A DNA stretch of 38,618 nucleotides, from NCBI GenBank assembly GCA_946617625.1, contig CAMOKF010000009.1, positions 1-38,618 on the forward strand. Direction: 5' to 3'. This document shows positions 26,072-34,095 of this stretch, piece after piece. Under the pieces are notes generated by a model. That model ran no database searches and was not told the origin of the DNA. It saw nothing but the letters and a program-made list of their open reading frames with translations. The position numbers were made by a program, and so were the translations under genes. The stretch comes from an uncultured Bacillota bacterium. Its GTDB lineage: Bacteria > Bacillota_I > Bacilli_A > RF39 > UBA660. Position 1 is the first letter of the stretch; each line of letters begins with the position of its first letter.

Positions 26072-26626
26072 CTATTCTTCTATTACTTTGATTGTACCAT
26101 GGTAATGAAGATTAGATCCTGTTGGTACTGTTATATCTTTATCTACCCATACTCTTATTGAATATTCTTTTTCTCCTAAAGCTTTTATTCTTGTTTCTAA
26201 TAATGGATTATCTTCTAATTCTTTCATTAAATATATTTTACTTTCTTTTCCTTCTTCTTTAATTGCTACTTTTAAATAATCTTCTCCAATTAAATATTCT
26301 TTACAATCATCTTCTAATATCTTTTTAATATTTTTTTCTAATCTTATTTGATAATTTACTGGCTCTGTTAAATTATTTTTAACAGTAAATGTATATGCAT
26401 TTAAAGATAATCCTACTGAATCTGTTACAGGATTAGCTTTAGTAATATCAATACTATCTCCTGTTTTTTCATGAAAAGTAATATCTAGTGACTCTGAGCT
26501 AACATCAACTCTAGTTTCATTTTTAAATTTAAAATAAATATAATGAGTTGATACTACTGCTATTAATAATATTAGTCCAATTATTATGATATTTTTTACT
26601 ATCATTTTTTTTAATCCTGAATACAT
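26072..26626 (-). CDS. Exported/membrane-anchored protein (184 aa) upstream of yceD
   Basis: The family is not recognised. Residues 9-31 form one hydrophobic helix (IVKNIIIIGLILLIAVVSTHYIYF) and the rest is an extracellular beta-rich domain. It includes LNAYTFTVKNNLTEPVNYQIRLE, RVWVDKDI and a final HYHGTIKVIEE, which recalls the matrix/camelysin-type sandwich of other proteins in the window, though without the PGD box. GAGGTGA precedes the ATG and a promoter with perfect TTGACA lies upstream. The gene is the first of a unit with yceD and rpmF, an odd partnership that may reflect shared growth-rate control rather than function. Confidence 0.7.
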   Translation of the reverse strand: MYSGLKKMIVKNIIIIGLILLIAVVSTHYIYFKFKNETRVDVSSESLDITFHEKTGDSIDITKANPVTDSVGLSLNAYTFTVKNNLTEPVNYQIRLEKNIKKILEDDCKEYLIGEDYLKVAIKEEGKESKIYLMKELEDNPLLETRIKALGEKEYSIRVWVDKDITVPTGSNLHYHGTIKVIEE

Positions 26627-26646
26627 TTAATATTCACCTCTTATTT

Positions 26647-26676
26647 ATATTATCTTTTTATATTTTAGTTTGTCAA
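26647..26676 (-). promoter_or_regulatory. Promoter for the 184-aa gene-yceD-rpmF unit
   Basis: Perfect -35 TTGACA (26671-26676) and TAATAT (26647-26652) on the minus strand with an 18-nt spacer, followed by GAGGTGA and the ATG. This is the only perfect TTGACA I noticed in the window, fitting a ribosomal operon. Confidence 0.65.
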
Positions 26677-26695
26677 CTTTTGAAAAGCCTTTTAA

Positions 26696-27607
26696 TTATT
26701 GGTTGTCACTTTTAGATATAGCTATTTCAACTAATTTTATAGCTGCTTCTTTTGTATCAGCACTTACTAAGAATCTTCCTAAATGACAGAATTTTGCTCC
26801 TTGTACTCCAGATACTTCTTCTAATTCTTTTCCTAATCCAGCCCATTCTTCTGGAAAACTTATTCTTGGATTATGATCATCTTGTGATTTATATATAGTT
26901 TTAGCAGCATATCCTCCTCTATTAGATGGATATACTACAAAATAAATTTGTTTTTCTGAATCATTATTATAAATTGTATCTTCATATGGCATAAACTCAT
27001 CTAATTCTAAATAATGTTTATTTATTGCTTCAGGTATTTTACTTTCTAATATTTTTCTTGCTTTAACTCTTCCTGTAACATTTATTATTTCTTCTTCAAA
27101 TATTATTTTTGCTACTTGTTCAGCTTTTATAAATTGAGTTGATTCATCTTCATTGCTTCCAAATGATGGATTAAATAACTTAATAATATCACATAAATTT
27201 CTCATCTTATAATCTGCTTCGTACTTTGGAAATATTCCATTATCTATAGCATCTATTCCTTCTATAAAGTCTTTATCTATTTCACTAAATACTTCCTCAT
27301 AATTATCTATATTTTTTCTTTTTAAAAAGTCTAATCCATACTCTTTCCATAATAGTCCTAATGAGCAATAAGGAATATTATTATCTCTTACTTGTCTATC
27401 TTCTTGATGATGATCAAACTTTCCTCTTCCTACATCATATATTATTGCATTTGGATAGTCTGATTCATTTACTTCACTTGTTCTAAATAATTCTATATTT
27501 TCTTTATATAATTCTAGAAAAGCTGTAGCAAATACTTCATCTGCATGCATTGTTCCACTATGAGTTATATATTTTGCTTCTTCTATATTTTTTACTATTT
27601 TTAACAT
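26696..27607 (-). CDS. MYG1/UPF0160 family (DHH-like metal-dependent phosphoesterase/exonuclease)
   Basis: 303-aa soluble protein with the MYG1 family signatures THSGTMHADEVFATA near residue 15-30, IIYDVGRGKFDHHQ near 55-68, and AIDNGIFPKYE near 120. The His/Asp motifs form a metal site related to the DHH phosphoesterases. Eukaryotic MYG1 is a 3'-5' RNA exonuclease; bacterial members are little studied. The length (about 300 aa) is complete. GAGGTAAAT precedes the ATG. It lies 13 bases after the deacetylase gene and is probably cotranscribed, though no functional link between the two is evident. Confidence 0.88.
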   Translation of the reverse strand: MLKIVKNIEEAKYITHSGTMHADEVFATAFLELYKENIELFRTSEVNESDYPNAIIYDVGRGKFDHHQEDRQVRDNNIPYCSLGLLWKEYGLDFLKRKNIDNYEEVFSEIDKDFIEGIDAIDNGIFPKYEADYKMRNLCDIIKLFNPSFGSNEDESTQFIKAEQVAKIIFEEEIINVTGRVKARKILESKIPEAINKHYLELDEFMPYEDTIYNNDSEKQIYFVVYPSNRGGYAAKTIYKSQDDHNPRISFPEEWAGLGKELEEVSGVQGAKFCHLGRFLVSADTKEAAIKLVEIAISKSDNQ

Positions 27608-27620
27608 ATTTACCTCTTTT

Positions 27621-28883
27621 CTAATTAACCATACTTATGAATGAATCAAGTGAAGTTGTCTTTAGTATTTGATATCTAGGTACATGCCATTTATCAGTAC
27701 TTCTAGATGCTTTATATCCTCCGCCTATGAAAGCTAATTCAAAACCTGCTTCTTTTACAAGATTAATTGTTCTATCATCATATGCATAAAATGGAAAACA
27801 AAAAGCTTTCTTTGATCCAATTATATCTATTGATTTTTTTAAATCTGTTAAAACTTCTTCATTAGTTTGACATAGCATCCTTGCTCCTCTTGTTACTCCA
27901 TCACACCATCCTTCATTATGCATATCATTGGTATGTGATTCTATTTCTAGATATTTATGTCCTTTATAATTACTTATATCCCACCATCCAGTTATTAGGA
28001 ATAGTGTACCATTCATTTTATATTCATCCAAAATTTGTCCTAAGTAATCACCATTTTGTTTACCAGTACCCATACCACCATCATCAATAGTTATTAATAC
28101 TGACTTTTCTGGTATTTCTGTTCTTCCATACATCCAGTCTCTAAATTCACTCATAGTAAGTGTCTTGAAATTATTATTCTTTAAATAATCTAATTGCTTC
28201 TTAAAATTATTTATATCTAAACAGTTGCTTCCACCACTACAAGTTTCTTTACTTGAGTCATAAAAGAAATGATAATTTAGTACAGCAACTTTTTGATTTA
28301 CAGTTTGTTTTGATATTACATTTACTGTTCTTTTAATACTATTTTCATTATTACTACTATCTTTAACTTTATATGTTACTTCATAAGTACCTATAGTATT
28401 AATATCAATATTATTAGTTACTTCTACTTTATCTGTTAAATCTCCATCATAGTTATCTAAAGCATTGTACCCAGGTTCTTCATAATTATTACCTACAACA
28501 ATATTTATGTTTTCTCCTGTTAATACTATTTCTGGTTTAGTTGTATCTACTACTTTAACAGTTCTATAAATCGTTTTAGATACTTTTTTATATTTAACTA
28601 TATAAGATATTTTATATGTACCTATTTTTTTAGTATTTATATTATTTTTTAATTTTACACTATCAGTAATATCTTTTTTTGAATAATAAGCTTTATATCC
28701 TTTTTCTTTATATTTAGTTCCTACTTCTATACTTATATTATCTTTTCCAGATAGTTTAATCTTTAAATTACTTTTTAATCCATGAATATTTATATAAAGA
28801 ATTGTAATAAAAACTATTAATAGAATGATTATAAGCATTATAAAAATACTTTTTCTCTTCACTTTAACCCTTTTTCTTTTCAC
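27621..28883 (-). CDS. Membrane-anchored PgaB/IcaB-type polysaccharide deacetylase with DUF5011-like domains
   Basis: 420-aa exported enzyme. A basic N-terminus and one helix (residues 12-34) anchor it. Two Ig-like DUF5011 modules follow (about 43-112 and 117-191, each with VGTKYKEKGYKA/VGNNYEEPGYNA and IGTY). The NodB/CE4 domain covers 198-420: VLNYHFF, ITIDDGG with Asp267 and Asp268, and SHTNDMH with His317 and His322. The five-residue spacing of the His pair is that of PgaB/IcaB rather than peptidoglycan deacetylases, so N-deacetylation of a poly-GlcNAc-like surface polymer is the best guess. The start is a GTG with GGTGAGAAGAA before it; a second GTG at 28862 is possible. Followed by the MYG1 gene. 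Confidence 0.85.
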   Translation of the reverse strand: MKRKRVKVKRKSIFIMLIIILLIVFITILYINIHGLKSNLKIKLSGKDNISIEVGTKYKEKGYKAYYSKKDITDSVKLKNNINTKKIGTYKISYIVKYKKVSKTIYRTVKVVDTTKPEIVLTGENINIVVGNNYEEPGYNALDNYDGDLTDKVEVTNNIDINTIGTYEVTYKVKDSSNNENSIKRTVNVISKQTVNQKVAVLNYHFFYDSSKETCSGGSNCLDINNFKKQLDYLKNNNFKTLTMSEFRDWMYGRTEIPEKSVLITIDDGGMGTGKQNGDYLGQILDEYKMNGTLFLITGWWDISNYKGHKYLEIESHTNDMHNEGWCDGVTRGARMLCQTNEEVLTDLKKSIDIIGSKKAFCFPFYAYDDRTINLVKEAGFELAFIGGGYKASRSTDKWHVPRYQILKTTSLDSFISMVN

Positions 28884-28900
28884 TTCTTCTCACCATATTT

Positions 28901-28909
28901 AGTATATCA
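28901..28909 (-). promoter_or_regulatory. Extended -10 (TGATATACT) for the deacetylase gene
   Basis: TG-A-TATACT on the minus strand, an extended -10 element, lies 18 bases before the GTG start and right after a terminator. No convincing -35 is seen. Confidence 0.45.
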
Positions 28910-28917
28910 TAAAACAA

Positions 28918-28944
28918 TAAAAAAAGAGATTTTAAATCTCTTTT
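28918..28944 (-). terminator. Terminator after the 407-aa surface protein gene
   Basis: 10-bp perfect stem AAAAGAGATT/AATCTCTTTT with a 3-base loop and T run on the minus strand, including the stop codon. Confidence 0.85.
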
Positions 28945-30166
28945 AGCACGTACCTCGTGTGGTTGTATCTGCATATAACATTTGATTATTCTTAATTCCC
29001 TTTAAGCTTGTCACTTGGGTAGTTAATTCTTTTGATGTAAACCATCCGGTAGCTGTGTGATGTACACAAGCTCCCCCTAGTACATATTCGTAATAAATTG
29101 ATAGTGGTGATTCTTTTACTCTTCTTCTATCTATATCTACATGCATTAGTGAATAGTCCTCAATTCTGTATGAATTTCCATTTCCATTTAAAATCCTTAT
29201 ATATACTTTTAATAGTTTATCTGGAAGATTTACTAATAAATCATCATTTATTGGCAATATTTCTTGCATAATACCATTATCATCTTCATATTTATATATT
29301 AATTCTACAACATCTGTCGATGGTGATTCATAATAATCTTTATAACTAGCAATTTTACTTTCATCACTAGTTTTTATATAGCTTTCACTATAACCAATTA
29401 GGAATTCTGGACTTCTTCCTGTTACTCTTCTTAAAGTACCTACCTCAAATTCTGCAATATCTTTATTCGGTGTAATTACTAAGTCATATTTATTTGTTTC
29501 AGTGTTTTGCTCGCTTATTATTGTGCCATCATCCATTTGTGTTAGTGAACGATAATAATTTAATCTATTTTCAATTTCATTAAAATTATGATTATAATAA
29601 ACCTTTAATAATCCATTATCATTTACTTTATGTTGGGCATAGTTAAGTGTAATACTCATGTTTGTTGTTCCTGGAGCTGAAGGCAAATCTTCAACTGAGA
29701 TATCTTCTTTGTATTTTGCTATTACTTTTATCTTCTCACTACTTTGTCTTGATAATATATCTCCTTTTGTTGATCCTTCAGTTGGAGTTATTTCTTCACC
29801 ATCACTATATATTGCAGATACTTCCATGAATACTGGTAAGTTTGTATTATCTATTTCAATTGAATCTAATACAGCATCTATATTACCGTCATTTATTACA
29901 TCAAATGTAAATTCATATACATCTCCTGGTTTATTTAATGCTACATTAAAATTAATTGTGTCTTTATCTGTATTCACTTCTGCTGTTCCGCTATTCTTTG
30001 AATCATTTATTTCTACTATATTATCTAAGTAAATATTCCATTCAACTTTTTTAAATAGTGTTTGTCCATTAATTGATAGATTAGTACTTAAATAGGCAAA
30101 TCCTATTGCCATAAATATTATTAATATAGATAGAATTGTAATATTCTTATTTTTATTCTTTTTCAT
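28943..30166 (-). CDS. Secreted surface protein with TasA/camelysin-like N-terminal domain (407 aa)
   Basis: Third member of the family with the 406- and 191-aa proteins. It has a signal region IIFMAIGFAYLSTNLSINGQTL, then WNIYLDNIVEINDS, PGDVYEFTFDVINDGNIDAVLDS, KYKEDISVEDLPSAPG and NMSITLNYAQH to about residue 185. The remaining 220 residues form a different, unrecognised beta-rich domain (NFNEIENRLNYYRSL, FLIGYSESYIKTSDE). They end in YADTTTRGTC, a C-terminal Cys as in pseudopilin 1, with another Cys pair region GGACVHHTATGW. The gene stands alone, with GAGGTAATAG before the ATG, a palindrome in its promoter region, and a strong terminator. Likely a cell-surface or matrix protein. Confidence 0.75.
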   Translation of the reverse strand: MKKNKNKNITILSILIIFMAIGFAYLSTNLSINGQTLFKKVEWNIYLDNIVEINDSKNSGTAEVNTDKDTINFNVALNKPGDVYEFTFDVINDGNIDAVLDSIEIDNTNLPVFMEVSAIYSDGEEITPTEGSTKGDILSRQSSEKIKVIAKYKEDISVEDLPSAPGTTNMSITLNYAQHKVNDNGLLKVYYNHNFNEIENRLNYYRSLTQMDDGTIISEQNTETNKYDLVITPNKDIAEFEVGTLRRVTGRSPEFLIGYSESYIKTSDESKIASYKDYYESPSTDVVELIYKYEDDNGIMQEILPINDDLLVNLPDKLLKVYIRILNGNGNSYRIEDYSLMHVDIDRRRVKESPLSIYYEYVLGGACVHHTATGWFTSKELTTQVTSLKGIKNNQMLYADTTTRGTC

Positions 30167-30187
30167 ACTATTACCTCTATTATTAGT

Positions 30188-30203
30188 TTAACAAATTTGT
30201 TAA
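30188..30203. promoter_or_regulatory. Perfect 16-bp palindrome, possible operator
   Basis: TTAACAAATTTGTTAA is a perfect inverted repeat located 22 bases upstream of the 407-aa gene, where its promoter must lie and after the terminator of the flavoprotein gene. A repressor or activator binding site is plausible. The regulator is unknown. Confidence 0.45.
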
Positions 30204-30215
30204 TAAAAATAAAAT

Positions 30216-30241
30216 AAAAAAAAGTTCTTTAGAACTTTTTT
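30216..30241 (-). terminator. Terminator after the 524-aa flavoprotein gene
   Basis: Stem AAAAAAGTTC/GAACTTTTTT with a small loop and T run on the minus strand, overlapping the stop codon. Confidence 0.8.
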
Positions 30242-31814
30242 ACATAATTGTACTTTCTACTAATTTTTCTGCTACCTTTATTCCATCTACTGCTGCTGAT
30301 GTTATTCCCCCAGCATATCCTGCTCCTTCTCCACATGGATATATACCTTTTATGTTAGATTCAAATGATTCATCTCTTTTTATTCTTATAGGTGATGATG
30401 TCCTTGACTCTACTCCTAAAAGTATAGAGTCTTCTCTATTAAATCCTTTTATTTTTGTTCCAAAATACTCTATTCCTTTCTTGATTGATTCATTAATATA
30501 AGGAGGCATAATTCTATTTAAATTACCAAAAGTATATTTACCTTTAACTTGTGGAGTTACTTCTCCTAAATGAATTGTATCAGTATCATTTTTATAATCT
30601 ATGTATCTTTGAATCGGTATATTACCTAAACCAATTATATATGCATTTTCTTCTAATTTTCTTTGGAATTCTATTCCATCCATTGGTTTATTTCCATAGT
30701 CTTTTGGAGATACTGTTACTACTATAGCACTATTAGCATTCTTGCTTTCTCTTTTATTATTACTCATTCCATTTACTACTAATCTTTTATCTTCACTTGA
30801 TGCATTTACTACATATCCTCCTGGACACATACAAAATGAATATACTCCTCTACCACTCTTTGTATTATATGTTAATTTATAACTTGCTGGTGGAAGAATA
30901 TCTTTATATTTATTTCCATATTGACTTTCATTTATCATATTTTGTGGATGTTCTATTCTAAATCCTACTGCGAATGGTTTTGCTTCTATATTTAATCTAT
31001 TATCTAATAACATCTTAAATGTATCTCTAGCACTATGTCCTATAGCTAAAACAAGCTTATTACATTTAATTATTTCATTATTATTAACTTCTATTGCTTC
31101 TAATCTATTATTTTCTATTATTAAATTAGTTAATCTAGTATTATATTTTATTTCTCCACCTCTAGATATAATTTTATTTCTCATGTTTTTTATAACTTCT
31201 CTTAAAATATCTGTTCCTATATGAGGTTTAGAATCATATAATATATCTTCATTAGCTCCATTCTCTACAAATACTTTTAGTACTTTTTTTATTCTATTTT
31301 CTTTGTCTTTAATATTAGTATTTAGTTTACCATCAGAGAATGTTCCTGCTCCACCTTCTCCAAATTGAACATTTGAATTAATATTTAGTTTATTATTATT
31401 CCAGAATTCTTCAATAGATTTTACTCTATCTTCTACTTTTTCTCCTCTTTCTATAATTATTGGTTTTATACCTATTTCTGTTAGTATATAAGCACAATAT
31501 AATCCTGCTGGACCTGATCCTACTATGATTGGTCTAATTGTTTTATCAATTTTATTATATGGAAAAGTATATTCTTCATTAGGAGTTTCAAATATATTAT
31601 CTTTTCTATTTCTTTTTAATACTTCTTGTTCATTAGATAATTCTACATCAAACTCATATACATAAAATATATTATCCTTTTTCCTTGCATCTATAGATCT
31701 TTTAGCTATCTTAATACTTATTATTTCTTTTTCTTCTACATTTAATATTTTTGATATTTTTCTTTTAAAATTATTATATTCTATTTGTAATTTTACTTCT
31801 CTTATTCTAATCAT
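30240..31814 (-). CDS. FAD-dependent dehydrogenase, COG2509 family
   Basis: 524-aa soluble flavoprotein. An N-terminal domain of about 95 residues (IRIREVKLQI...ARKKDNIFYVYEFDVEL) precedes a Rossmann FAD-binding motif VGSGPAGLYCAYILTEIGIKPIIIERG near residue 98-122. Next come the family block VQFGEGGAGTFSDGKLNTNI, the GVYSFCMCPGGYVVNASSE segment with paired Cys, and a C-terminal FAD motif YPCGEGAGYAGGITSAAVDG. These identify the COG2509 uncharacterised FAD-dependent dehydrogenases, common in Firmicutes. The substrate is unknown. GAGGTAAAA precedes the ATG, which overlaps the end of the HI0933-type gene by 8 bases, so the two are coupled. Confidence 0.88.
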   Translation of the reverse strand: MIRIREVKLQIEYNNFKRKISKILNVEEKEIISIKIAKRSIDARKKDNIFYVYEFDVELSNEQEVLKRNRKDNIFETPNEEYTFPYNKIDKTIRPIIVGSGPAGLYCAYILTEIGIKPIIIERGEKVEDRVKSIEEFWNNNKLNINSNVQFGEGGAGTFSDGKLNTNIKDKENRIKKVLKVFVENGANEDILYDSKPHIGTDILREVIKNMRNKIISRGGEIKYNTRLTNLIIENNRLEAIEVNNNEIIKCNKLVLAIGHSARDTFKMLLDNRLNIEAKPFAVGFRIEHPQNMINESQYGNKYKDILPPASYKLTYNTKSGRGVYSFCMCPGGYVVNASSEDKRLVVNGMSNNKRESKNANSAIVVTVSPKDYGNKPMDGIEFQRKLEENAYIIGLGNIPIQRYIDYKNDTDTIHLGEVTPQVKGKYTFGNLNRIMPPYINESIKKGIEYFGTKIKGFNREDSILLGVESRTSSPIRIKRDESFESNIKGIYPCGEGAGYAGGITSAAVDGIKVAEKLVESTIM

Positions 31815-33006
31815 TTTTACCTCTTATAGAATTACCTGCTTTTATTGCACTTCTCCAGCATATTCCTAGGTTATAACCTCCACATATACCTGTTATATCT
31901 AATAATTCTCCAGTTATATATAAATTATTTATTATTTTTGATTCCATAGTATCTAGATTTATATCTTTTAGAGATAATCCTCCTCTAGATACTTGTGATG
32001 AATCAAATGATTTTGTACTTATAATTTCTACTTTAAATTTAGTTAATAGCTCTAATAGTTTTTCTTTTTCTTGGATACTTAATTCTAAATATTTTTTATT
32101 TCCATCTATTTTAGATTCTTCTAATAATATTTCTACTATCTTCTTATTTATAATATTATCAAGTACTCTATTAATACTTCTATCTTTGTTTAATAATAGA
32201 TTAATATTTTCTTTGCTAATATTTGGTATAAAATTAATTTCTACTGCTTCTTTTTTATTATCTTCTAATCCTTTAGTAATATATAAAGATAGATTAAATA
32301 CACAGATACCGCTTATTCCATAATCAGTTAATTGTATTTCTCCTACTTCTTTTCTTACTTCGTTACCATTTTCTATTTGAGTTAGTTCTACATCTGTTCT
32401 TATACCTTTCCATTTATTTAGAAAGTTATATTTTTTAGTATTTAATTGTACTAAAGCTGGTAATGGTTTAATTATATTATGATTCATTTCTTTTAAAAAG
32501 TTATATCCCATACCATCTGAACCTGTTACTTTTTGAGTATTAGATCCAGTAGATAGTACTAAAATATCAAATTCTAATTCATTATTAACTATAAACTTAT
32601 TTTGTTTTTTTTCTATTTTTTCTACTAAATAATTATTTTTTATTATTATTCCTTTACTTATACATTCATCTACTAGTGCATCTTTAATAGTCATTGCTTG
32701 ATTAGTAGATGGATACCAATATCCATTCTTTATTTTAGGTACTATTCCTAATTCATTAAAAAAGTCTAGTACTTCTTTTTCAGTTTCTTTATTAATTATT
32801 TTTTCTATTAATTCATTATTATTAGAATCATAATTATATATTTCTTGATTATCATTCCAATAATTACATCTTCCATTTCCTGTTACTAGTATTTTTTTAC
32901 CACAGGAAGAATTTCTTTCTAATATAGTTACTTCATTATTATTTGTCTTTGATTTAATTGCTGTTACTAATCCAGAAGCTCCTCCACCTATTATTCCTAT
33001 TTTCAC
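31807..33006 (-). CDS. HI0933/YhiN-family NAD(P)/FAD-dependent oxidoreductase
   Basis: Protein of about 399 aa with FAD-binding motif KIGIIGGGASGLVTAI at the N-terminus, then LERNSSCGKKILVTGNGRCNYWND (family signature), LVLSTGSNTQKVTGSDGMGYNF, LTDYGISGICVFNLS, the RGGLSLKDINLDTMESK block and a C-terminal ITGELLDITGICGGYNLGICWRSAIKAG. These define the HI0933-like flavoproteins (YhiN, BaiN annotations), whose reactions are mostly unproven. The ORF track starts at GTG 33015. The GTG at 33006, giving MKIGIIGG, looks better placed behind GGATGTGAT. Two TATAAT boxes precede it. It is the first gene of a two-flavoprotein unit. Confidence 0.88.
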   Translation of the reverse strand: MKIGIIGGGASGLVTAIKSKTNNNEVTILERNSSCGKKILVTGNGRCNYWNDNQEIYNYDSNNNELIEKIINKETEKEVLDFFNELGIVPKIKNGYWYPSTNQAMTIKDALVDECISKGIIIKNNYLVEKIEKKQNKFIVNNELEFDILVLSTGSNTQKVTGSDGMGYNFLKEMNHNIIKPLPALVQLNTKKYNFLNKWKGIRTDVELTQIENGNEVRKEVGEIQLTDYGISGICVFNLSLYITKGLEDNKKEAVEINFIPNISKENINLLLNKDRSINRVLDNIINKKIVEILLEESKIDGNKKYLELSIQEKEKLLELLTKFKVEIISTKSFDSSQVSRGGLSLKDINLDTMESKIINNLYITGELLDITGICGGYNLGICWRSAIKAGNSIRGKND

Positions 33007-33025
33007 TATTATCACATCCTAATTA

Positions 33026-33031
33026 ATTATA
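33026..33031 (-). promoter_or_regulatory. Second -10 candidate (TGTTATAAT) for the flavoprotein unit
   Basis: A second TG-T-TATAAT extended -10 closer to the gene. The upstream -35 is poor. It may be an alternative start site. Confidence 0.35.
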
Positions 33032-33061
33032 ACATGTATCCTCTTTCTTTTTACCGGCTAT

Positions 33062-33089
33062 ATTATAACATATTTTATTTATATGTAAA
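33062..33089 (-). promoter_or_regulatory. Promoter for the flavoprotein unit
   Basis: TTTACA (33084-33089), 16 nt, TATAAT (33062-33067) on the minus strand, the -10 being extended by TG one base before it. Confidence 0.6.
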
Positions 33090-33090
33090 A

Positions 33091-33115
33091 GAAAAAACTA
33101 TAACTAGTATAGTTT
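33091..33115 (-). terminator. Terminator after the Y-x-D peptide operon
   Basis: 8-bp stem AAACTATA/TATAGTTT with a 5-base loop followed by TTTTTTC on the minus strand. It closes the five-gene operon. Confidence 0.75.
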
Positions 33116-33323
33116 ATTCTGCTTCTGTATATCCATCTTTATAATGATCATGGTATGATGAACTATCTCCATAATCTCTGTATTCATCATGATATTTGTC
33201 ATGATAATTAGAATCATTATAAGAATCCCAATGTCTATCTTTATAGGCATCCTTATAATTTAATTCTTCTTTTATTTCTTCCTCTTTAAGAATATCTTCT
33301 ATTCTTCCATTAATATTTTTCAT
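33114..33323 (-). CDS. Y-x-D repeat peptide, candidate RiPP precursor (69 aa)
   Basis: Short peptide gene at the end of a radical SAM operon. In the ORF numbering (71 aa) residues 1-23 form a charged leader-like helix (KNINGRIEDILKEEEIKEE). Residues 25-65 hold nine Y-x-D triads (YKD, YKD, YND, YHD, YHD, YRD, YGD, YHD, YKD) plus one H-W-D, and the end is GYTEAE. There is no Cys. AGAGGAG sits before ATG 33323 (MKNINGRI), better than the GTG at 33329. It overlaps the protease gene by 14 bases. Repeats of an aromatic-x-polar triad are typical of precursors of radical SAM cyclophane (triceptide) peptides, and His-x-Ser precursors look alike in style. A disordered metal-binding protein is the alternative. 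Confidence 0.75.
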   Translation of the reverse strand: MKNINGRIEDILKEEEIKEELNYKDAYKDRHWDSYNDSNYHDKYHDEYRDYGDSSSYHDHYKDGYTEAE

Positions 33324-34095
33324 ATTCACTCTCCTCTATTATATTATAATCAAAATTTATTAATGTTTTATTTTTATCATATGTTTTTTCTCTTACTAAT
33401 ATTTTATTACTAGTCTCAATTAAAGTAAATCTATTTTCTAAATTCGTTTTATCTTTTAAATAATTTAATATTTTATGATGTCTTTGTAGTAATAGTTTCT
33501 CTATGTCTTCATCTAATCTATCTACTTCTATATTCATCTTCTTAAAATCTTTTTTATTTAATGGATATTGATGTGAGTTAACTTCTTTTAACATGTAGTT
33601 TATTATTTTTTCACTATTCTTATATGATTCTTTACATAGTTTTTTATAATAATTTATTATTGATAAGTAGTTTCCATATATTATTGGATCTAAACTATTA
33701 TTTTCTTTTAAATAGTTTCTTATTACTGATGTTGAATAACTCTTATTATCTATAGTAATTTGAGGTTCAGATGGAGTTATCATAGAATAAGGTCCTACAT
33801 ATATTTTATCAGTTCCTAATAATATAAAGGTTCCTGTACTACTACATCTACCTAATACTATTCCTTCAATATTTTTAAACTTTTCTTTTATTATTTCTAA
33901 TATCTTACTTCCTACTGCTAGATTACCACCTTTAGTTTCTATCAATATTATTAATTTATTATACTTATTTAATTCTTTTAACTGTTCATATAAAGGTTTT
34001 AACATGTAATAATCTATTATTGCTTCATCTTCTTCAGGATTGTTATAAATAAATAAAATATGAGCTTGTAATCTTTCTTCTAATTCTTTTAGCAA
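33310..34095 (-). CDS. SDH-type Clp-fold serine protease (SppA/ClpP superfamily)
   Basis: 261-aa protein without signal peptide or membrane helix, so probably cytoplasmic. It shows the crotonase/Clp fold of the serine dehydrogenase proteinase (SDH_sah) type: LIILIETKGGNLAVGSKI near residue 48-64, then GIVLGRCSSTGTFILLGTDKIYVGPYSMITPSEPQI near 78-113. Ser86 (in SSTGT) is at the place of the nucleophile and PSEPQI matches the family PxDPQI. The C-terminal 100 residues are charged and helical. It starts with TTG behind AAAGGAGGAG, overlapping the radical SAM gene by 7 bases, and overlaps the peptide gene at its end. Inferred role: removing the leader from, or degrading, the modified peptide. Confidence 0.8.
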   Translation of the reverse strand: MLKELEERLQAHILFIYNNPEEDEAIIDYYMLKPLYEQLKELNKYNKLIILIETKGGNLAVGSKILEIIKEKFKNIEGIVLGRCSSTGTFILLGTDKIYVGPYSMITPSEPQITIDNKSYSTSVIRNYLKENNSLDPIIYGNYLSIINYYKKLCKESYKNSEKIINYMLKEVNSHQYPLNKKDFKKMNIEVDRLDEDIEKLLLQRHHKILNYLKDKTNLENRFTLIETSNKILVREKTYDKNKTLINFDYNIIEESEYEKY

